A program made the translations under genes and the position numbers. DNA of 64,000 nt from an uncultured Clostridia bacterium (GTDB lineage: Bacteria; Bacillota; Clostridia; Oscillospirales; Acutalibacteraceae), in NCBI GenBank assembly GCA_945948515.1, contig CAMFBH010000009.1, positions 1 to 64,000 of the forward strand, in the 5' to 3' direction. The notes beneath the pieces were generated by a model that saw only the letters and a program-made list of their open reading frames with translations, ran no database searches and was not told the DNA's origin. Below, in pieces: positions 1 to 7,962 of the stretch (the first letter of the stretch is position 1; each line of letters begins with the position of its first letter).

Positions 1-53
1 CCCTCGGCACGCGGTTTTGGAGACCGCTGCTCTACCAACTGAGCTATACCCCT
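1..53 (-). tRNA. tRNA-Trp (CCA), 3' part outside window
   Basis: Read on the minus strand from 53, the acceptor 5' arm, D-stem (GCTC/GAGC) and anticodon stem GCGGT/ACCGC are intact. The anticodon loop is CTCCAAA, giving anticodon CCA (Trp). The T-arm and acceptor 3' strand lie beyond position 1. It lies just downstream of the CAU tRNA, so the two are probably in one tRNA transcript. Confidence 0.93.
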
Positions 54-59
54 ATTCAA

Positions 60-136
60 TGGTGGGCCATCAGGGACTCGAACCCCGGACCGACCGGTTA
101 TGAGCCGGTGGCTCTGACCAACTGAGCTAATGGCCC
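60..136 (-). tRNA. tRNA with CAU anticodon (elongator Met or Ile2)
   Basis: A complete cloverleaf reads on the minus strand: acceptor GGGCCAT/ATGGCCC, anticodon stem ACCGG/CCGGT, loop CTCATAA (anticodon CAU), encoded CCA end. The G1-C72 pair and the lack of three G-C pairs next to the loop argue against initiator tRNA. Elongator Met and lysidine-modified Ile2 cannot be separated with certainty from sequence alone. Confidence 0.9.
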
Positions 137-227
137 GAATATCTTTACGACCTGACTATTTTACCAAAATAAAATATGTATGTCAATACCTTTTTGGTGC
201 CGTGCCGATAAAATATTCCGATAGTGC

Positions 228-917
228 TTAGATAAACAAAATTGAAGACATAATGAGATACTGACCTGCATAATAGAGAATATGATTTATCAAACGGCGC
301 GCCTTTGTATCCTGGTTTTTTCCGAAATATATTCCCGAAAGAACCGCGTCGGAAAGAAGAAACAAAACTGCTCCTATTGAAAGAACAATCATAGCCTTTG
401 TTTTAAGAGTTACTGCTGCTGCAAGCGAAAGAGTTGTGGTTAGCGCGAGAAGCGAAACATATTCAAAAACAACTCTTCGGTATTTTCCGTAGTGAACCTT
501 CATAATATTTGCACTTGCAACCGAAATGCCCGAAACAACAACCGAAACAACCGCACAAATCAAAATTACCCACCATTTCAGCCTTACGGTGTAGATTATT
601 GCCACGCTGTAAAAAACATGTCCTACAAGAAAAAACAGAAATCCGCCTTTTAAATATGTGTTTGCATCTTTTCTGTAAATTCCCTTTAAATCAAGCAGAG
701 TATCACCAACAAGTCCGAGAGCGCCACCCATTATCAGAAGCGAGCCGTAAATTGATGCATCCGGATTATTAATAAGTGCAAAAACTCCTGTCAGCAAAAA
801 GCAAAGGCTTGAAACAATTTTAAGTATAAGATTTCTGATACTGCAACCGTGCATTCTTAAAATACAAAATGCCATTGAAAATACTGCTCCGAGTACTAAA
901 ACAATATAATAAAGCAT
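228..917 (-). CDS. YhhN family membrane protein (lysoplasmalogenase-like)
   Basis: 229 residues, almost entirely hydrophobic, with about eight predicted membrane helices and no soluble domain. The segment with GLVGDTLLD (about residues 67-75) and the later GGFLFFLVGH stretch (91-100) match the YhhN/TMEM86 family. Animal members cleave lysoplasmalogen vinyl-ether bonds; some anaerobic Clostridia make plasmalogens, so a lipid role is plausible but inferred. The start ATG has AGAGGG upstream. It lies downstream of the dnaD-dnaI pair on the same strand (47-bp gap), so it may be a distal operon member. Substrate is unproven. Confidence 0.75.
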   Translation of the reverse strand: MLYYIVLVLGAVFSMAFCILRMHGCSIRNLILKIVSSLCFLLTGVFALINNPDASIYGSLLIMGGALGLVGDTLLDLKGIYRKDANTYLKGGFLFFLVGHVFYSVAIIYTVRLKWWVILICAVVSVVVSGISVASANIMKVHYGKYRRVVFEYVSLLALTTTLSLAAAVTLKTKAMIVLSIGAVLFLLSDAVLSGIYFGKNQDTKARRLINHILYYAGQYLIMSSILFI

Positions 918-964
918 ATTAAACCCTCTCTGTTTAGCATAATTATAACGATATTCTCATTTAA

Positions 965-1930
965 TTATTTAATATATCTTATATCGTTTCCGATTAAGGT
1001 TAAAACGCTGTATTCTCCGCTTATTCTGCTTGTTATTCTTTGGTCGTACTTTGCCGACAGCTCATCAAATCCGAGATTGGTGCTGATGATTGTTGCTTTT
1101 TTTGAAAGAATTCTCGAATTAATAATATTATACAATTCGGAAACGGAATACTGATTGGTAAACTCGCATCCCAAATCATCAAGAATAAGCAAATCACAAT
1201 CAAGAACTGACGACTGATTGTAGTTCCTTGCCGTTCTGCCGAAGCGCTCAGCTTCGAGGTCGGCAAGAATATTTTGAGCTGTTCCGTAAACTGCATGATA
1301 GCCTCTGCTGATTGCAACATTTGCTATTGCAAGGCTTAAATGGGTTTTTCCGAGTCCCGTTCCGCCCATAAACATTATATTTTTGGAAGCAGGAGTAAAG
1401 CTTCCCGCATAGCTTCGGCAGGAATCAAGGATTTTCTGTGCCTTTAGCCTCGGTGATATTCCGTTTTCACTTTCCTCGGGATAATAATTAACATCAAAGC
1501 TTTCAAAGGTGCATTCTCCTATTGGAGCAAGCTTTCCGATTTCCCGCTTTTCAATTTCCTTTAAAAGCTCTGTTTGGCATTTACAAAGCCTTTCTCCGAT
1601 AAATCCCGTATCGCCGCAATGAGGACATGAATAATGAACCTCAAGCGCATCGGAAGAATAGCCGTGCTTTTTTAAAAGCTCGTCTCTCTTCTTTTGCAAT
1701 TCAAGGCTTTCGCTTGCAAGCTTTTCAATTTGAGCTTTTTTATCGGAATTCATAAAGAATACCTTGGAAATATTAAATCCTATTTTTGCAAGTGCACTTT
1801 TAATCTGTGCAAGCTCGGGTATTTTTGAAAGGAGCTCCGCCTCCTGTGACTGTGCACTGAGAGTTGCTTTTTCTCTGCGTCTGTCAAGCTCTCTTTTTGC
1901 AATTGAATAATATTCGGAAGGATATGCCAT
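965..1930 (-). CDS. DnaI/DnaC-like replicative helicase loader ATPase
   Basis: A 321-residue AAA+ ATPase. The N-terminal third is charged and helical. A zinc-knuckle-like set Cys102, Cys105, Cys116, Cys118 follows. Walker A is GGTGLGKT at 189-196, Walker B LLILDD at about 247-252, and an Arg-finger region (TSRI) lies near 300. This layout fits DnaI/DnaC loaders that place the DnaB-type helicase on DNA; IstB transposon helpers share the ATPase domain but no transposase is nearby. It follows the dnaD-like gene by 11 bp on the same strand, the usual primosome pairing in Firmicutes. RBS AAAGGAG precedes the ATG. Confidence 0.88.
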   Translation of the reverse strand: MAYPSEYYSIAKRELDRRREKATLSAQSQEAELLSKIPELAQIKSALAKIGFNISKVFFMNSDKKAQIEKLASESLELQKKRDELLKKHGYSSDALEVHYSCPHCGDTGFIGERLCKCQTELLKEIEKREIGKLAPIGECTFESFDVNYYPEESENGISPRLKAQKILDSCRSYAGSFTPASKNIMFMGGTGLGKTHLSLAIANVAISRGYHAVYGTAQNILADLEAERFGRTARNYNQSSVLDCDLLILDDLGCEFTNQYSVSELYNIINSRILSKKATIISTNLGFDELSAKYDQRITSRISGEYSVLTLIGNDIRYIK

Positions 1931-1941
1931 TTTTATCTCCT

Positions 1942-2943
1942 TTAAATCTCCGTATTGTTAAGCGCATCTCGCTTTATCTGCTCCAAATCATAGGTTGGCT
2001 TGCTCTTAAGAGAACCGTATTTCTCCTTCTTTTGAGCCGAATGTTCAAATAACTCTCTGTCCTTTTCAAAATCCTCGGGAGTTTTAATGCCTTTCTTTTT
2101 CCAGCTTTTAAGAACTCCGTTAACATAGGACAAATTGGGCTTTTCAGTGTGCTCCTTCATTTCATTGCATGCAATTTCAATCATTTCCATTGAAAAATCC
2201 TGTGCCCAACCTTCAACCATTTTGCGCATTTTTTCGGTTGGGGTTTTATGCTTAATTCCCGAAAGCTCGGTAATTTTCTCCCAAAGCCTATCGCTGTAAT
2301 CAAGACCTTTAAGCTTTTCCTCTGCATCGGAAATAGTTGCAATTCCCTCTTCAGCCCAATTTTTTGCCATTTTAGTTATATAGGAAACTCCGATTGCTCT
2401 GCCCTTTTCCTTTTCCGATTTATAATAGGTTAAAATCATAAGAACAATGCTTACCGGCAAGCCATAGAAATTTGTCATATTAATAAGCATTTCCTGCTCG
2501 GCATGGCTGATAGTTCGTCCGAGAACGGTTTGCGCCTCGTTCAAAAGAGTTTGAAGCTCTTCACTTTCCCTGCAAAGGCAAACAATATCCTTCGGAGAAA
2601 GGCTCGGAACTCCGATTGAAGCAACCTTCTTTACCTCACTTAGTTTAGGCTCTTCATTATGCTTTTCCGCTCCGGCGGGATTAACGGACGGCTTTGAATC
2701 CTCGCTGAAAACTACACCCTCGTCAATCCAGAACTGCATAAATTCTTCAACATCCGATTTTGAAACGCCAAGGCGCTTTGATATTTCATCACTGTTTGCG
2801 GCTCCGTTCTTACTCAAAACAATAAGAAGCGCTTTTATTTGATTTTCACTTGAAAGCTTTAGCATATTTTCGGCAATGCTGACCGGAACGGAAAAAAAGC
2901 CTCTGTCCCACACGCTGCCGATAGGTGAAATTCTGTAATCCAT
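1942..2943 (-). CDS. DnaD domain replication initiation protein
   Basis: 333 residues. Residues about 30-75 form a winged-helix-like region. Two DnaD/DnaB2-type helical repeats follow (about 120-200 and 220-295), each ending in the family motif Y-x3-I/V/M-x3-W: YITKMAKNW in the first and YVNGVLKSW in the second. Proteins of this type remodel DNA and recruit the helicase loader during replication initiation or restart. The helicase-loader gene is immediately downstream, supporting a primosome operon. A good minus-strand promoter lies just upstream (2969-2997). Confidence 0.87.
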   Translation of the reverse strand: MDYRISPIGSVWDRGFFSVPVSIAENMLKLSSENQIKALLIVLSKNGAANSDEISKRLGVSKSDVEEFMQFWIDEGVVFSEDSKPSVNPAGAEKHNEEPKLSEVKKVASIGVPSLSPKDIVCLCRESEELQTLLNEAQTVLGRTISHAEQEMLINMTNFYGLPVSIVLMILTYYKSEKEKGRAIGVSYITKMAKNWAEEGIATISDAEEKLKGLDYSDRLWEKITELSGIKHKTPTEKMRKMVEGWAQDFSMEMIEIACNEMKEHTEKPNLSYVNGVLKSWKKKGIKTPEDFEKDRELFEHSAQKKEKYGSLKSKPTYDLEQIKRDALNNTEI

Positions 2944-2968
2944 AAAACATCCTCTTTTTTGTAATCTA

Positions 2969-2997
2969 ATTCTATCAAAAATCGCCCTGTTTGTAAA
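2969..2997 (-). promoter_or_regulatory. Sigma-A type promoter for dnaD-dnaI, with overlapping palindrome
   Basis: On the minus strand TTTACA (2997-2992), a 17-bp spacer and TAGAAT (2974-2969) lead into the dnaD-like gene. The inverted repeat CTGTTT-GT-AAACAG (2987-3000) covers the -35 box and could be an operator; its ligand is unknown. Confidence 0.6.
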
Positions 2998-3027
2998 CAG
3001 GAATATTAAACAAATTAAGCGCAGGAC

Positions 3028-3056
3028 TTGACAAAATACTCTTTCTTGTTTATAAT
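3028..3056 (+). promoter_or_regulatory. Consensus promoter of the tRNA-Gly gene
   Basis: TTGACA (3028-3033), 17-bp spacer, TATAAT (3051-3056). Both hexamers are perfect sigma-A consensus, 11 bp before the tRNA 5' end. Confidence 0.85.
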
Positions 3057-3067
3057 ACCGTTGTTGT

Positions 3068-3143
3068 GCGGATTTAGCTCATCCGGTAGAGCGCCACCTT
3101 GCCAAGGTGGAGGTAGCGAGTTCGAGTCTCGTAATCCGCTCCA
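3068..3143 (+). tRNA. tRNA-Gly (GCC)
   Basis: Acceptor GCGGATT/AATCCGC, anticodon stem CCACC/GGTGG, loop TTGCCAA giving anticodon GCC, discriminator T and encoded CCA at 3141-3143. A single-gene transcript is indicated by its own promoter and terminator. Confidence 0.96.
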
Positions 3144-3146
3144 TAT

Positions 3147-3176
3147 AACAGGGTATCAAAGGATACCCTGTTTTTT
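3147..3176 (+). terminator. Rho-independent terminator after tRNA-Gly
   Basis: An 11-bp perfect stem (AACAGGGTATC/GATACCCTGTT) with a 4-nt loop and a T run immediately follows the tRNA CCA. Confidence 0.9.
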
Positions 3177-3219
3177 AATCCCTTAAATCAGCGCATTCTT
3201 CATATTCTTTCTAAGCATA

Positions 3220-3248
3220 TTGATAATTTTGTAATAATATGATAAAAT
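3220..3248 (+). promoter_or_regulatory. Candidate promoter of the ACG-start membrane protein gene
   Basis: TTGATA (3220-3225), 17-bp spacer, TAAAAT (3243-3248). It lies about 40 bp upstream of the proposed ACG start. Confidence 0.5.
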
Positions 3249-3289
3249 ACAACAACAGCACGGTTTGTGAGGTAAAGAGGTGAGGAAAA

Positions 3290-4933
3290 ACGGCTAAGTC
3301 ATACGATTACTTTGAAGACGATGAAATAACAATTGAAGAAAAACCGAAAAGAGCAGAAAAAAAGACTTCCGATTTTTCCGAGCATCAGCCCGAAGAAAAA
3401 AAAGAAAAATTTATTGCTTTTCTGTTTCTTGTTCGCGACAAGCTGTACTTTGCGTTTTCAAATATAAAAGAAGCTTATCTTTCCATGGAGGCTTCTCAAA
3501 GAAAAAAATTCAACGCTCTTGTTTGCTTTATTCTTGCGGTTATTGTTGGCATAACCTCAATCTCCTCCGTAATTTCAGCGAGCAACAAAAGAATCGAACG
3601 CTTTAACAAGGAAGCGGGAATTGTTTGCACAAAATACATAGCGGAATACGGAGACTGCAAATACGATTTAACCGAAACCACCTCGGAAGGCGATGAATAC
3701 TACTCAATGAGAGGCGTTTGCGCCGTACGCGAAATGGATTTCGACGATAACAAAAAAAGCGAATTGATGATTTGCTTTTCGGATAACGGAAAATACACGC
3801 TCGAAATTTGGGGCTTTCACGGCGGAGATTTTCAAAAGCTCTATTCTTCTCAGGCTTCACACGGTAAAAAGGATACTGACGGAAGCTTTATTGCCTTTTA
3901 CCGAAAGAATAACAAATATTTCATTCTTAAAAACTCTCAAAAAAAGCCCGAAGAGTTTGGAATCTATTCGTTAAGCGGTAAAGAATTCAGCAAGAAAAAA
4001 GATACCGCTCATTATGATTTCTTTTCCGGAAGCGTTACTCTCAACGAAAAAGATATCACAAACGAATGTGAATTAATCACTCTCTCCGGAATCAGTCAGG
4101 CAAAGGCTTCAAGACTTCAGGATAAGGTTGAAAAAGGAATTTCCAATTTTATTCAATACAGAATAGACACCGCGGAAATAGCCAAAGAAAAAACACCGGA
4201 AGAACGAAGAAACGAAGCATACTACGGTATTATTGAAAAATACAATGAAAAATACGGCTTTGCTTCTGTTAAGACAGACGGCAGATACGCCTATATTGAC
4301 GGTCTCGGAGTTGCACAGCTTATTGATTTCAACAATGATTCAAAGCAAGAGCTCCTTTTGGTTTACAGGAGAAATAAAAAGGTAAACACAGAGGTTCGCC
4401 CTTATTCCGACGAATATGTTCTTGAGCTTGTTCCGACATATTATCTTGAGGTTTGGAACTTCGACGGCAATAAAGCAAATCTGCTTTATTCCAACGAAGG
4501 AATTTCCTCGGGCGTTTCAAACGATTCCCAAACAAGATATTATATTCTTGAATCTAAGGGTAATAAAATCAACATTTGCTCAAACACCGCAAGCTATTCC
4601 GAGAACAACAATAAAAACACTTTTATTTCAAAAAGAATGACTCTTGAAAACGATTCTTTCAAGGTTAAATATAAATCCGAAATCCGTTCAAATTACGGTT
4701 ACAAGTATTATTATGTTAACGACGAAAGAATCTATAACGAGAGAGAGTTCAATGAAAAAGGCTACGATATTCCTTTGTTTATGGATAAAAACAAGCAATA
4801 CAATTCAAGTGTTTTTGAAATCACTTATATGGAGGCCCTTCTTAAATATAAAGACGATATGGAGAACACCGTTCTTAAAACCCGCTCAAATATTAAAAAG
4901 CTGAATCCTGATTACACAGGCAAAAGCAACTGA
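3290..4933 (+). CDS. Membrane-anchored protein with duplicated extracellular domain, apparent ACG start
   Basis: Function not recognised. The open frame extends upstream of the first ATG (3485) to 3284. It places the N-terminus A-K-S-Y-D-Y-F right after an ACG at 3290. A near-perfect Shine-Dalgarno (AAAGAGGTGA, ending 3283) sits 6 nt before it, while ATG 3485 has no ribosome site. From ACG the product is 547 residues: an acidic/basic charged cytoplasmic tail, one membrane helix (about residues 78-98) and an extracellular region. That region contains two related units, each with an Asp/Asn-rich loop (DFDDNKKSEL and DFNNDSKQEL) followed by an LE-I/V-W-G/N-F strand, like a duplicated VCBS/FG-GAP-style blade. 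Monocistronic with its own promoter and terminator. Confidence 0.7.
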   Translation, partial: TAKSYDYFEDDEITIEEKPKRAEKKTSDFSEHQPEEKKEKFIAFLFLVRDKLYFAFSNIKEAYLSMEASQRKKFNALVCFILAVIVGITSISSVISASNKRIERFNKEAGIVCTKYIAEYGDCKYDLTETTSEGDEYYSMRGVCAVREMDFDDNKKSELMICFSDNGKYTLEIWGFHGGDFQKLYSSQASHGKKDTDGSFIAFYRKNNKYFILKNSQKKPEEFGIYSLSGKEFSKKKDTAHYDFFSGSVTLNEKDITNECELITLSGISQAKASRLQDKVEKGISNFIQYRIDTAEIAKEKTPEERRNEAYYGIIEKYNEKYGFASVKTDGRYAYIDGLGVAQLIDFNNDSKQELLLVYRRNKKVNTEVRPYSDEYVLELVPTYYLEVWNFDGNKANLLYSNEGISSGVSNDSQTRYYILESKGNKINICSNTASYSENNNKNTFISKRMTLENDSFKVKYKSEIRSNYGYKYYYVNDERIYNEREFNEKGYDIPLFMDKNKQYNSSVFEITYMEALLKYKDDMENTVLKTRSNIKKLNPDYTGKSN

Positions 4934-4934
4934 T

Positions 4935-4971
4935 AAAACCGCGTTCGGAATAATTCCGAACGCGGTTTTTT
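4935..4971. terminator. Bidirectional terminator
   Basis: Near-perfect stem of about 16 bp (arms ACCGCGTTCGGAA/TTCCGAACGCGGT) with a short loop, T run on the plus side and TTTT on the minus side. It serves the upstream plus-strand gene and probably the minus-strand MATE/mini-ORF transcript. Confidence 0.85.
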
Positions 4972-4973
4972 AC

Positions 4974-5086
4974 TCAATAATCAATATCAATATTAAACTG
5001 CATTCCCTGAGAACGAAGCTCAGGCTCTATCGGATGCCCTGCTCCATTCTTTCGCGTGATTCTTCGCTTGTCATTTTAATCGGCAT
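4974..5086 (-). pseudogene. Small ORF broken by a one-base frameshift (about 36 residues if repaired)
   Basis: Overlapping the 3' end of the MATE gene, an ATG at 5086 with a CGGAGG ribosome site opens a frame that stops after 19 residues (TAG, 5029-5027). Loss or gain of one base near the GGG around 5040 would join it to a second open frame that begins HPIEPEL and ends IDIDY at 4976, right before the terminator. Both halves look protein-like. It could be a decayed small gene, a sequencing error, or just a 19-residue peptide. No family recognised. Confidence 0.4.
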
Positions 5087-6479
5087 AATCTTCCTCCGTG
5101 CCGGACTTAAGCGGACTTTCCATTTTTTTGAGCTCCTTATTTATAAGCATAAACATTACAACCGACATTATAAAGCAAACGCCGTCTGCAATGGGCTGAG
5201 CCCATATTGCTCCCTCAAGCCCTATCGCTTTATTTAATATAAACAGCAGCGGAATATAAATAAGTCCCTGCCTGCCGACAGATAAAATCATACTGTGAAG
5301 CGCCTTGCCCATTCCCTGAAAAGAAAAGTTCAAAACAAACATTATGCCTATAAACGGCCCTACGCTTGCAAGCGCGCGTAGCATTAATACTCCGTATTTT
5401 ATAACCTCTTCGTCATTGATAAAGACTCTGACTATTCCTTTAGCAAATACAATGCAGAGCACTCCGAGAACTGTTCCTATGATAATATTGCACATAGCGC
5501 TGAAAGAAAGCGATTTTTTAAGCCTTTTTGGATTTCTTGCGCCGTAGCAATATCCGATAAGCGGCTGAATACCCTGAGCGAGTCCCATTTGAATCATAAT
5601 TACAAGCATATTTGCCTTCATTGCAACACCCATTGCAGCAACGGGCGCATCTCCGTAAGAAACCAAAACATTGTTTATTATAATATTGGAAATGCTCATA
5701 AGCAGATTGTTAAACGATGCCGGAGCACCTATAAAAATAACATTTTTCGGTATTCCCTGTTTAATAGTAAATCTTTTGGGCGAAATTGAAAGTATTGATT
5801 TTCCTCTTAAGAAATAGATAAGAAAATACAATACCGAAGCTATATTTCCGATAACCGTTGCAATGGCGGCACCTGCAACACCCATTTTCATAACGGTAAT
5901 CATAACAGGGTCAAGAATGATATTGGTTATTGTTCCTATCATCATTCCCATCATTGATTCCTTTGCCGCGCCTTCGCCTCTGACAACGCTTCCCGCCATA
6001 ACGGCAACAACAACGAAGGGCGCTCCTATTGCGATATATTTAAGATAATCCTTTGCAAAATCCCATGTATTCGGCGAGCAGCCTATTGCCTTTAAGAGAA
6101 ATCCTCCGGTGAAATCCGCACAGCCTATAAGCATCAGTGCCATCATAATAAAACCGGTTGCTATTGACGAAAAAACACAGAAAGCACTTATACTTTTTAC
6201 ACGCTCTGTTTTACCCTCTCCGAGTGAACGGCTGATAAACGAGCATCCTCCAACGCCGAAAATATTTCCGCATGCAATAAGCAGCAGAAACACGGGCATT
6301 GTTACCGAAACAGCGGCAACCTGATTTGAATCCTTCGTTTGACCGACAAAAAATGTGTCCGCCATATTGTATATTACATTTACAAGCATTCCGAGCATAG
6401 ACGGAATTGCAAGTGAAGCAACGGCCTTCGGCACCGTTGCCTTTTCAAAAACATCTGTTTTATTTTTGTTCTTTGCCAT
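5076..6479 (-). CDS. MATE family multidrug/Na+ or H+ antiporter
   Basis: 467 residues with about twelve membrane helices in two homologous halves. The N-terminal ATVPKAVASLAIPSML and the MADTFFVGQ segment are typical of the MepA/DinF-type MATE exporters, which extrude cationic drugs using an ion gradient. The start codon and its GAGGAAA ribosome site lie inside the 3' end of ksgA (20-nt overlap), so the two are translationally coupled. Substrate cannot be read from the sequence. There is no adjacent dedicated regulator on this strand; the divergent MarR operon carries its own exporter. Confidence 0.9.
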   Translation of the reverse strand: MAKNKNKTDVFEKATVPKAVASLAIPSMLGMLVNVIYNMADTFFVGQTKDSNQVAAVSVTMPVFLLLIACGNIFGVGGCSFISRSLGEGKTERVKSISAFCVFSSIATGFIMMALMLIGCADFTGGFLLKAIGCSPNTWDFAKDYLKYIAIGAPFVVVAVMAGSVVRGEGAAKESMMGMMIGTITNIILDPVMITVMKMGVAGAAIATVIGNIASVLYFLIYFLRGKSILSISPKRFTIKQGIPKNVIFIGAPASFNNLLMSISNIIINNVLVSYGDAPVAAMGVAMKANMLVIMIQMGLAQGIQPLIGYCYGARNPKRLKKSLSFSAMCNIIIGTVLGVLCIVFAKGIVRVFINDEEVIKYGVLMLRALASVGPFIGIMFVLNFSFQGMGKALHSMILSVGRQGLIYIPLLFILNKAIGLEGAIWAQPIADGVCFIMSVVMFMLINKELKKMESPLKSGTEEDYAD

Positions 6480-7332
6480 AAATTTCCTCTGTGATATTTT
6501 TAAAGTTTGCTAAAGATAGAGTTTCTGCTCTTGCGTTGGTATTTATTCCGTTTCTTTCAAAAATTCCGTTTAATTCCTGTTTGTTTATTCCTAAAGAATT
6601 TGAAATTGAATTTACCGCTGTTTTTCTGCGCTGTGAAAACGCCGCCTTAATCACACTGAAAAACTGCTTTTCATTTGAAACCTCAATAGCCTTTTGCTTT
6701 CTTATTTTAAGCTTCATTACCGCACTGTCAACATTGGGGCTGGGAACAAAGCAATCGCGCAAAACCTCAAAAAGCATTTGCGCCTGTGCACGATAGCCCA
6801 CCGCTATTGTTACTGCGCCCGAGTCTCGGCTGCCGATTTCGGCACAAAGCCTTTGAGCCGCCTCTTTTTGAACCATTACCTCAATTTCATCTATCGGAAG
6901 CTCGCTTTCAAGAAGCATCATAATAATAGGTGATGTTATATAATAAGGAAGATTTGCACAAACCTTAACGCTTTTCAATTCGCTGAATTTTTCCTCAATT
7001 AGCCCTCTTAAATCAAGCTTCATAACATCGGCATTAATCACTTCAACATTTGAATAATCCTCAAGCGTTTGAGAAAGAACGGGAATAAGCCGTGTATCAA
7101 GCTCTATTGCAACAACCTTTCCCGCAACAGCGCACAATTCCTTTGTTAACACTCCGATACCGGGTCCTATCTCAATAACTCCCGTATTTTCGTCTGCGTC
7201 CAGCTCCTCCGCCATTCGCGGACACACCTCGGGATTGCAAATAAAATTCTGTCCGAGCGCTTTTGAAAACGAAAATCCGTGCTTCCTGAGTATTGAATCT
7301 ATAACCTTTTCATTGCATAAATCATAATTCAT
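6460..7332 (-). CDS. rsmA/ksgA: 16S rRNA adenine(1518/1519)-N6 dimethyltransferase
   Basis: Rossmann methyltransferase of 290 residues from ATG 7332. The SAM loop is in EIGPGIGVLTKEL, and the catalytic motif IV is NLPYYITSP, which is diagnostic of the KsgA/Dim1 family that dimethylates two adjacent adenines in helix 45 of 16S rRNA. An upstream in-frame TTG at 7350 exists, but it would overlap the strong GGGAGGAG ribosome site, so ATG 7332 is chosen. Cotranscribed with the MATE gene. A promoter and a 14-bp palindrome lie just upstream. Confidence 0.95.
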   Translation of the reverse strand: MNYDLCNEKVIDSILRKHGFSFSKALGQNFICNPEVCPRMAEELDADENTGVIEIGPGIGVLTKELCAVAGKVVAIELDTRLIPVLSQTLEDYSNVEVINADVMKLDLRGLIEEKFSELKSVKVCANLPYYITSPIIMMLLESELPIDEIEVMVQKEAAQRLCAEIGSRDSGAVTIAVGYRAQAQMLFEVLRDCFVPSPNVDSAVMKLKIRKQKAIEVSNEKQFFSVIKAAFSQRRKTAVNSISNSLGINKQELNGIFERNGINTNARAETLSLANFKNITEEIYGKEQK

Positions 7333-7365
7333 TCTACGCACTCCTCCCAAAAATTTACTTAATAC

Positions 7366-7412
7366 AATCCATATGGATTATAGATTTTAGCACACAATTT
7401 TAATAATTGCAA
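7366..7412 (-). promoter_or_regulatory. ksgA promoter with 14-bp palindrome at the transcription start
   Basis: On the minus strand TTGCAA (7412-7407), 17-bp spacer, TAAAAT (7389-7384). Immediately downstream the perfect palindrome AATCCATATGGATT (7379-7366) covers the expected start site, a position suited to a repressor operator. The binding protein is unknown. Confidence 0.55.
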
Positions 7413-7419
7413 ATTTTTG

Positions 7420-7447
7420 TTGACAAAACATTTTTTTGTGCTATAAT
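7420..7447 (+). promoter_or_regulatory. Promoter of the marR-ABC exporter operon
   Basis: TTGACA (7420-7425), 16-bp spacer, TATAAT (7442-7447), both hexamers consensus. Confidence 0.85.
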
Positions 7448-7452
7448 CATAT

Positions 7453-7494
7453 TTAGTTAACTAACTGTTAGTCGCCTAACTATTAGTCTGCTAA
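7453..7494 (+). promoter_or_regulatory. Three phased TTAG-N4-CTAA operator repeats
   Basis: The palindromic element TTAG-N4-CTAA occurs at 7453-7464, 7468-7479 and 7483-7494, exactly 15 bp apart, directly downstream of the -10 box and before the marR ribosome site. This fits autorepression by the adjacent MarR protein, with several dimers bound along the start-site region (inference). Confidence 0.7.
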
Positions 7495-7517
7495 ATATTT
7501 TACAGCGGAGAAAAAGT

Positions 7518-7955
7518 ATGAAAAGAAAACCAACTCCAAAAGAATTAAATTTCAGAGTAATCCGCCTTTCGCATATTATTGATAACCATTTTCGCAAATT
7601 TCTCGCAAACGAAGGATTATTCATCGGTCAGCATAAAATGCTTGTTTGCTTAATTGATAATAACGGTGCAACGGCAGGATTTCTTGCTAAAAAGCTGAAC
7701 ATAAGTCCTGCAACCGCATCTGTTTCAATTAAAAAAATGGAAAAGGCGGGATTTATACAAAAAAAGCCTGATAAAAACGATTCTCGAATTATCCGCCTTT
7801 ATGCAACAGAAAAGGCAAAGGAAACCGCAGACAGGGTTTTTCTTATGTTCAGAAATACCGATGACTTAATGCTTAAAGGCTTTTCGGATGATGAAAAAAA
7901 ACAGTTTAAAGCATATCTTGAAAGAGCAATAGAAAACTTAAACGAGGAGGTATAA
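7518..7955 (+). CDS. MarR family transcriptional regulator
   Basis: 145 residues with a winged helix-turn-helix. The recognition region (about 53-72) reads FLAKKLNISPATASVSIKKM and the wing follows with R-I-I-R-L. MarR proteins are dimeric repressors that release DNA on ligand or drug binding. It is first in an operon with two ABC exporter subunits, the last codons containing their GAGGAGG ribosome site, so it most likely controls that exporter and itself through the repeats at 7453-7494. The ligand is unknown. Confidence 0.9.
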   Translation: MKRKPTPKELNFRVIRLSHIIDNHFRKFLANEGLFIGQHKMLVCLIDNNGATAGFLAKKLNISPATASVSIKKMEKAGFIQKKPDKNDSRIIRLYATEKAKETADRVFLMFRNTDDLMLKGFSDDEKKQFKAYLERAIENLNEEV

Positions 7956-7962
7956 TTCCCAT

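Noticed and set aside
965-1930. IstB transposition helper
   Set aside because: The ATPase domain is similar, but the gene pairs with dnaD and there is no transposase or inverted repeat nearby.
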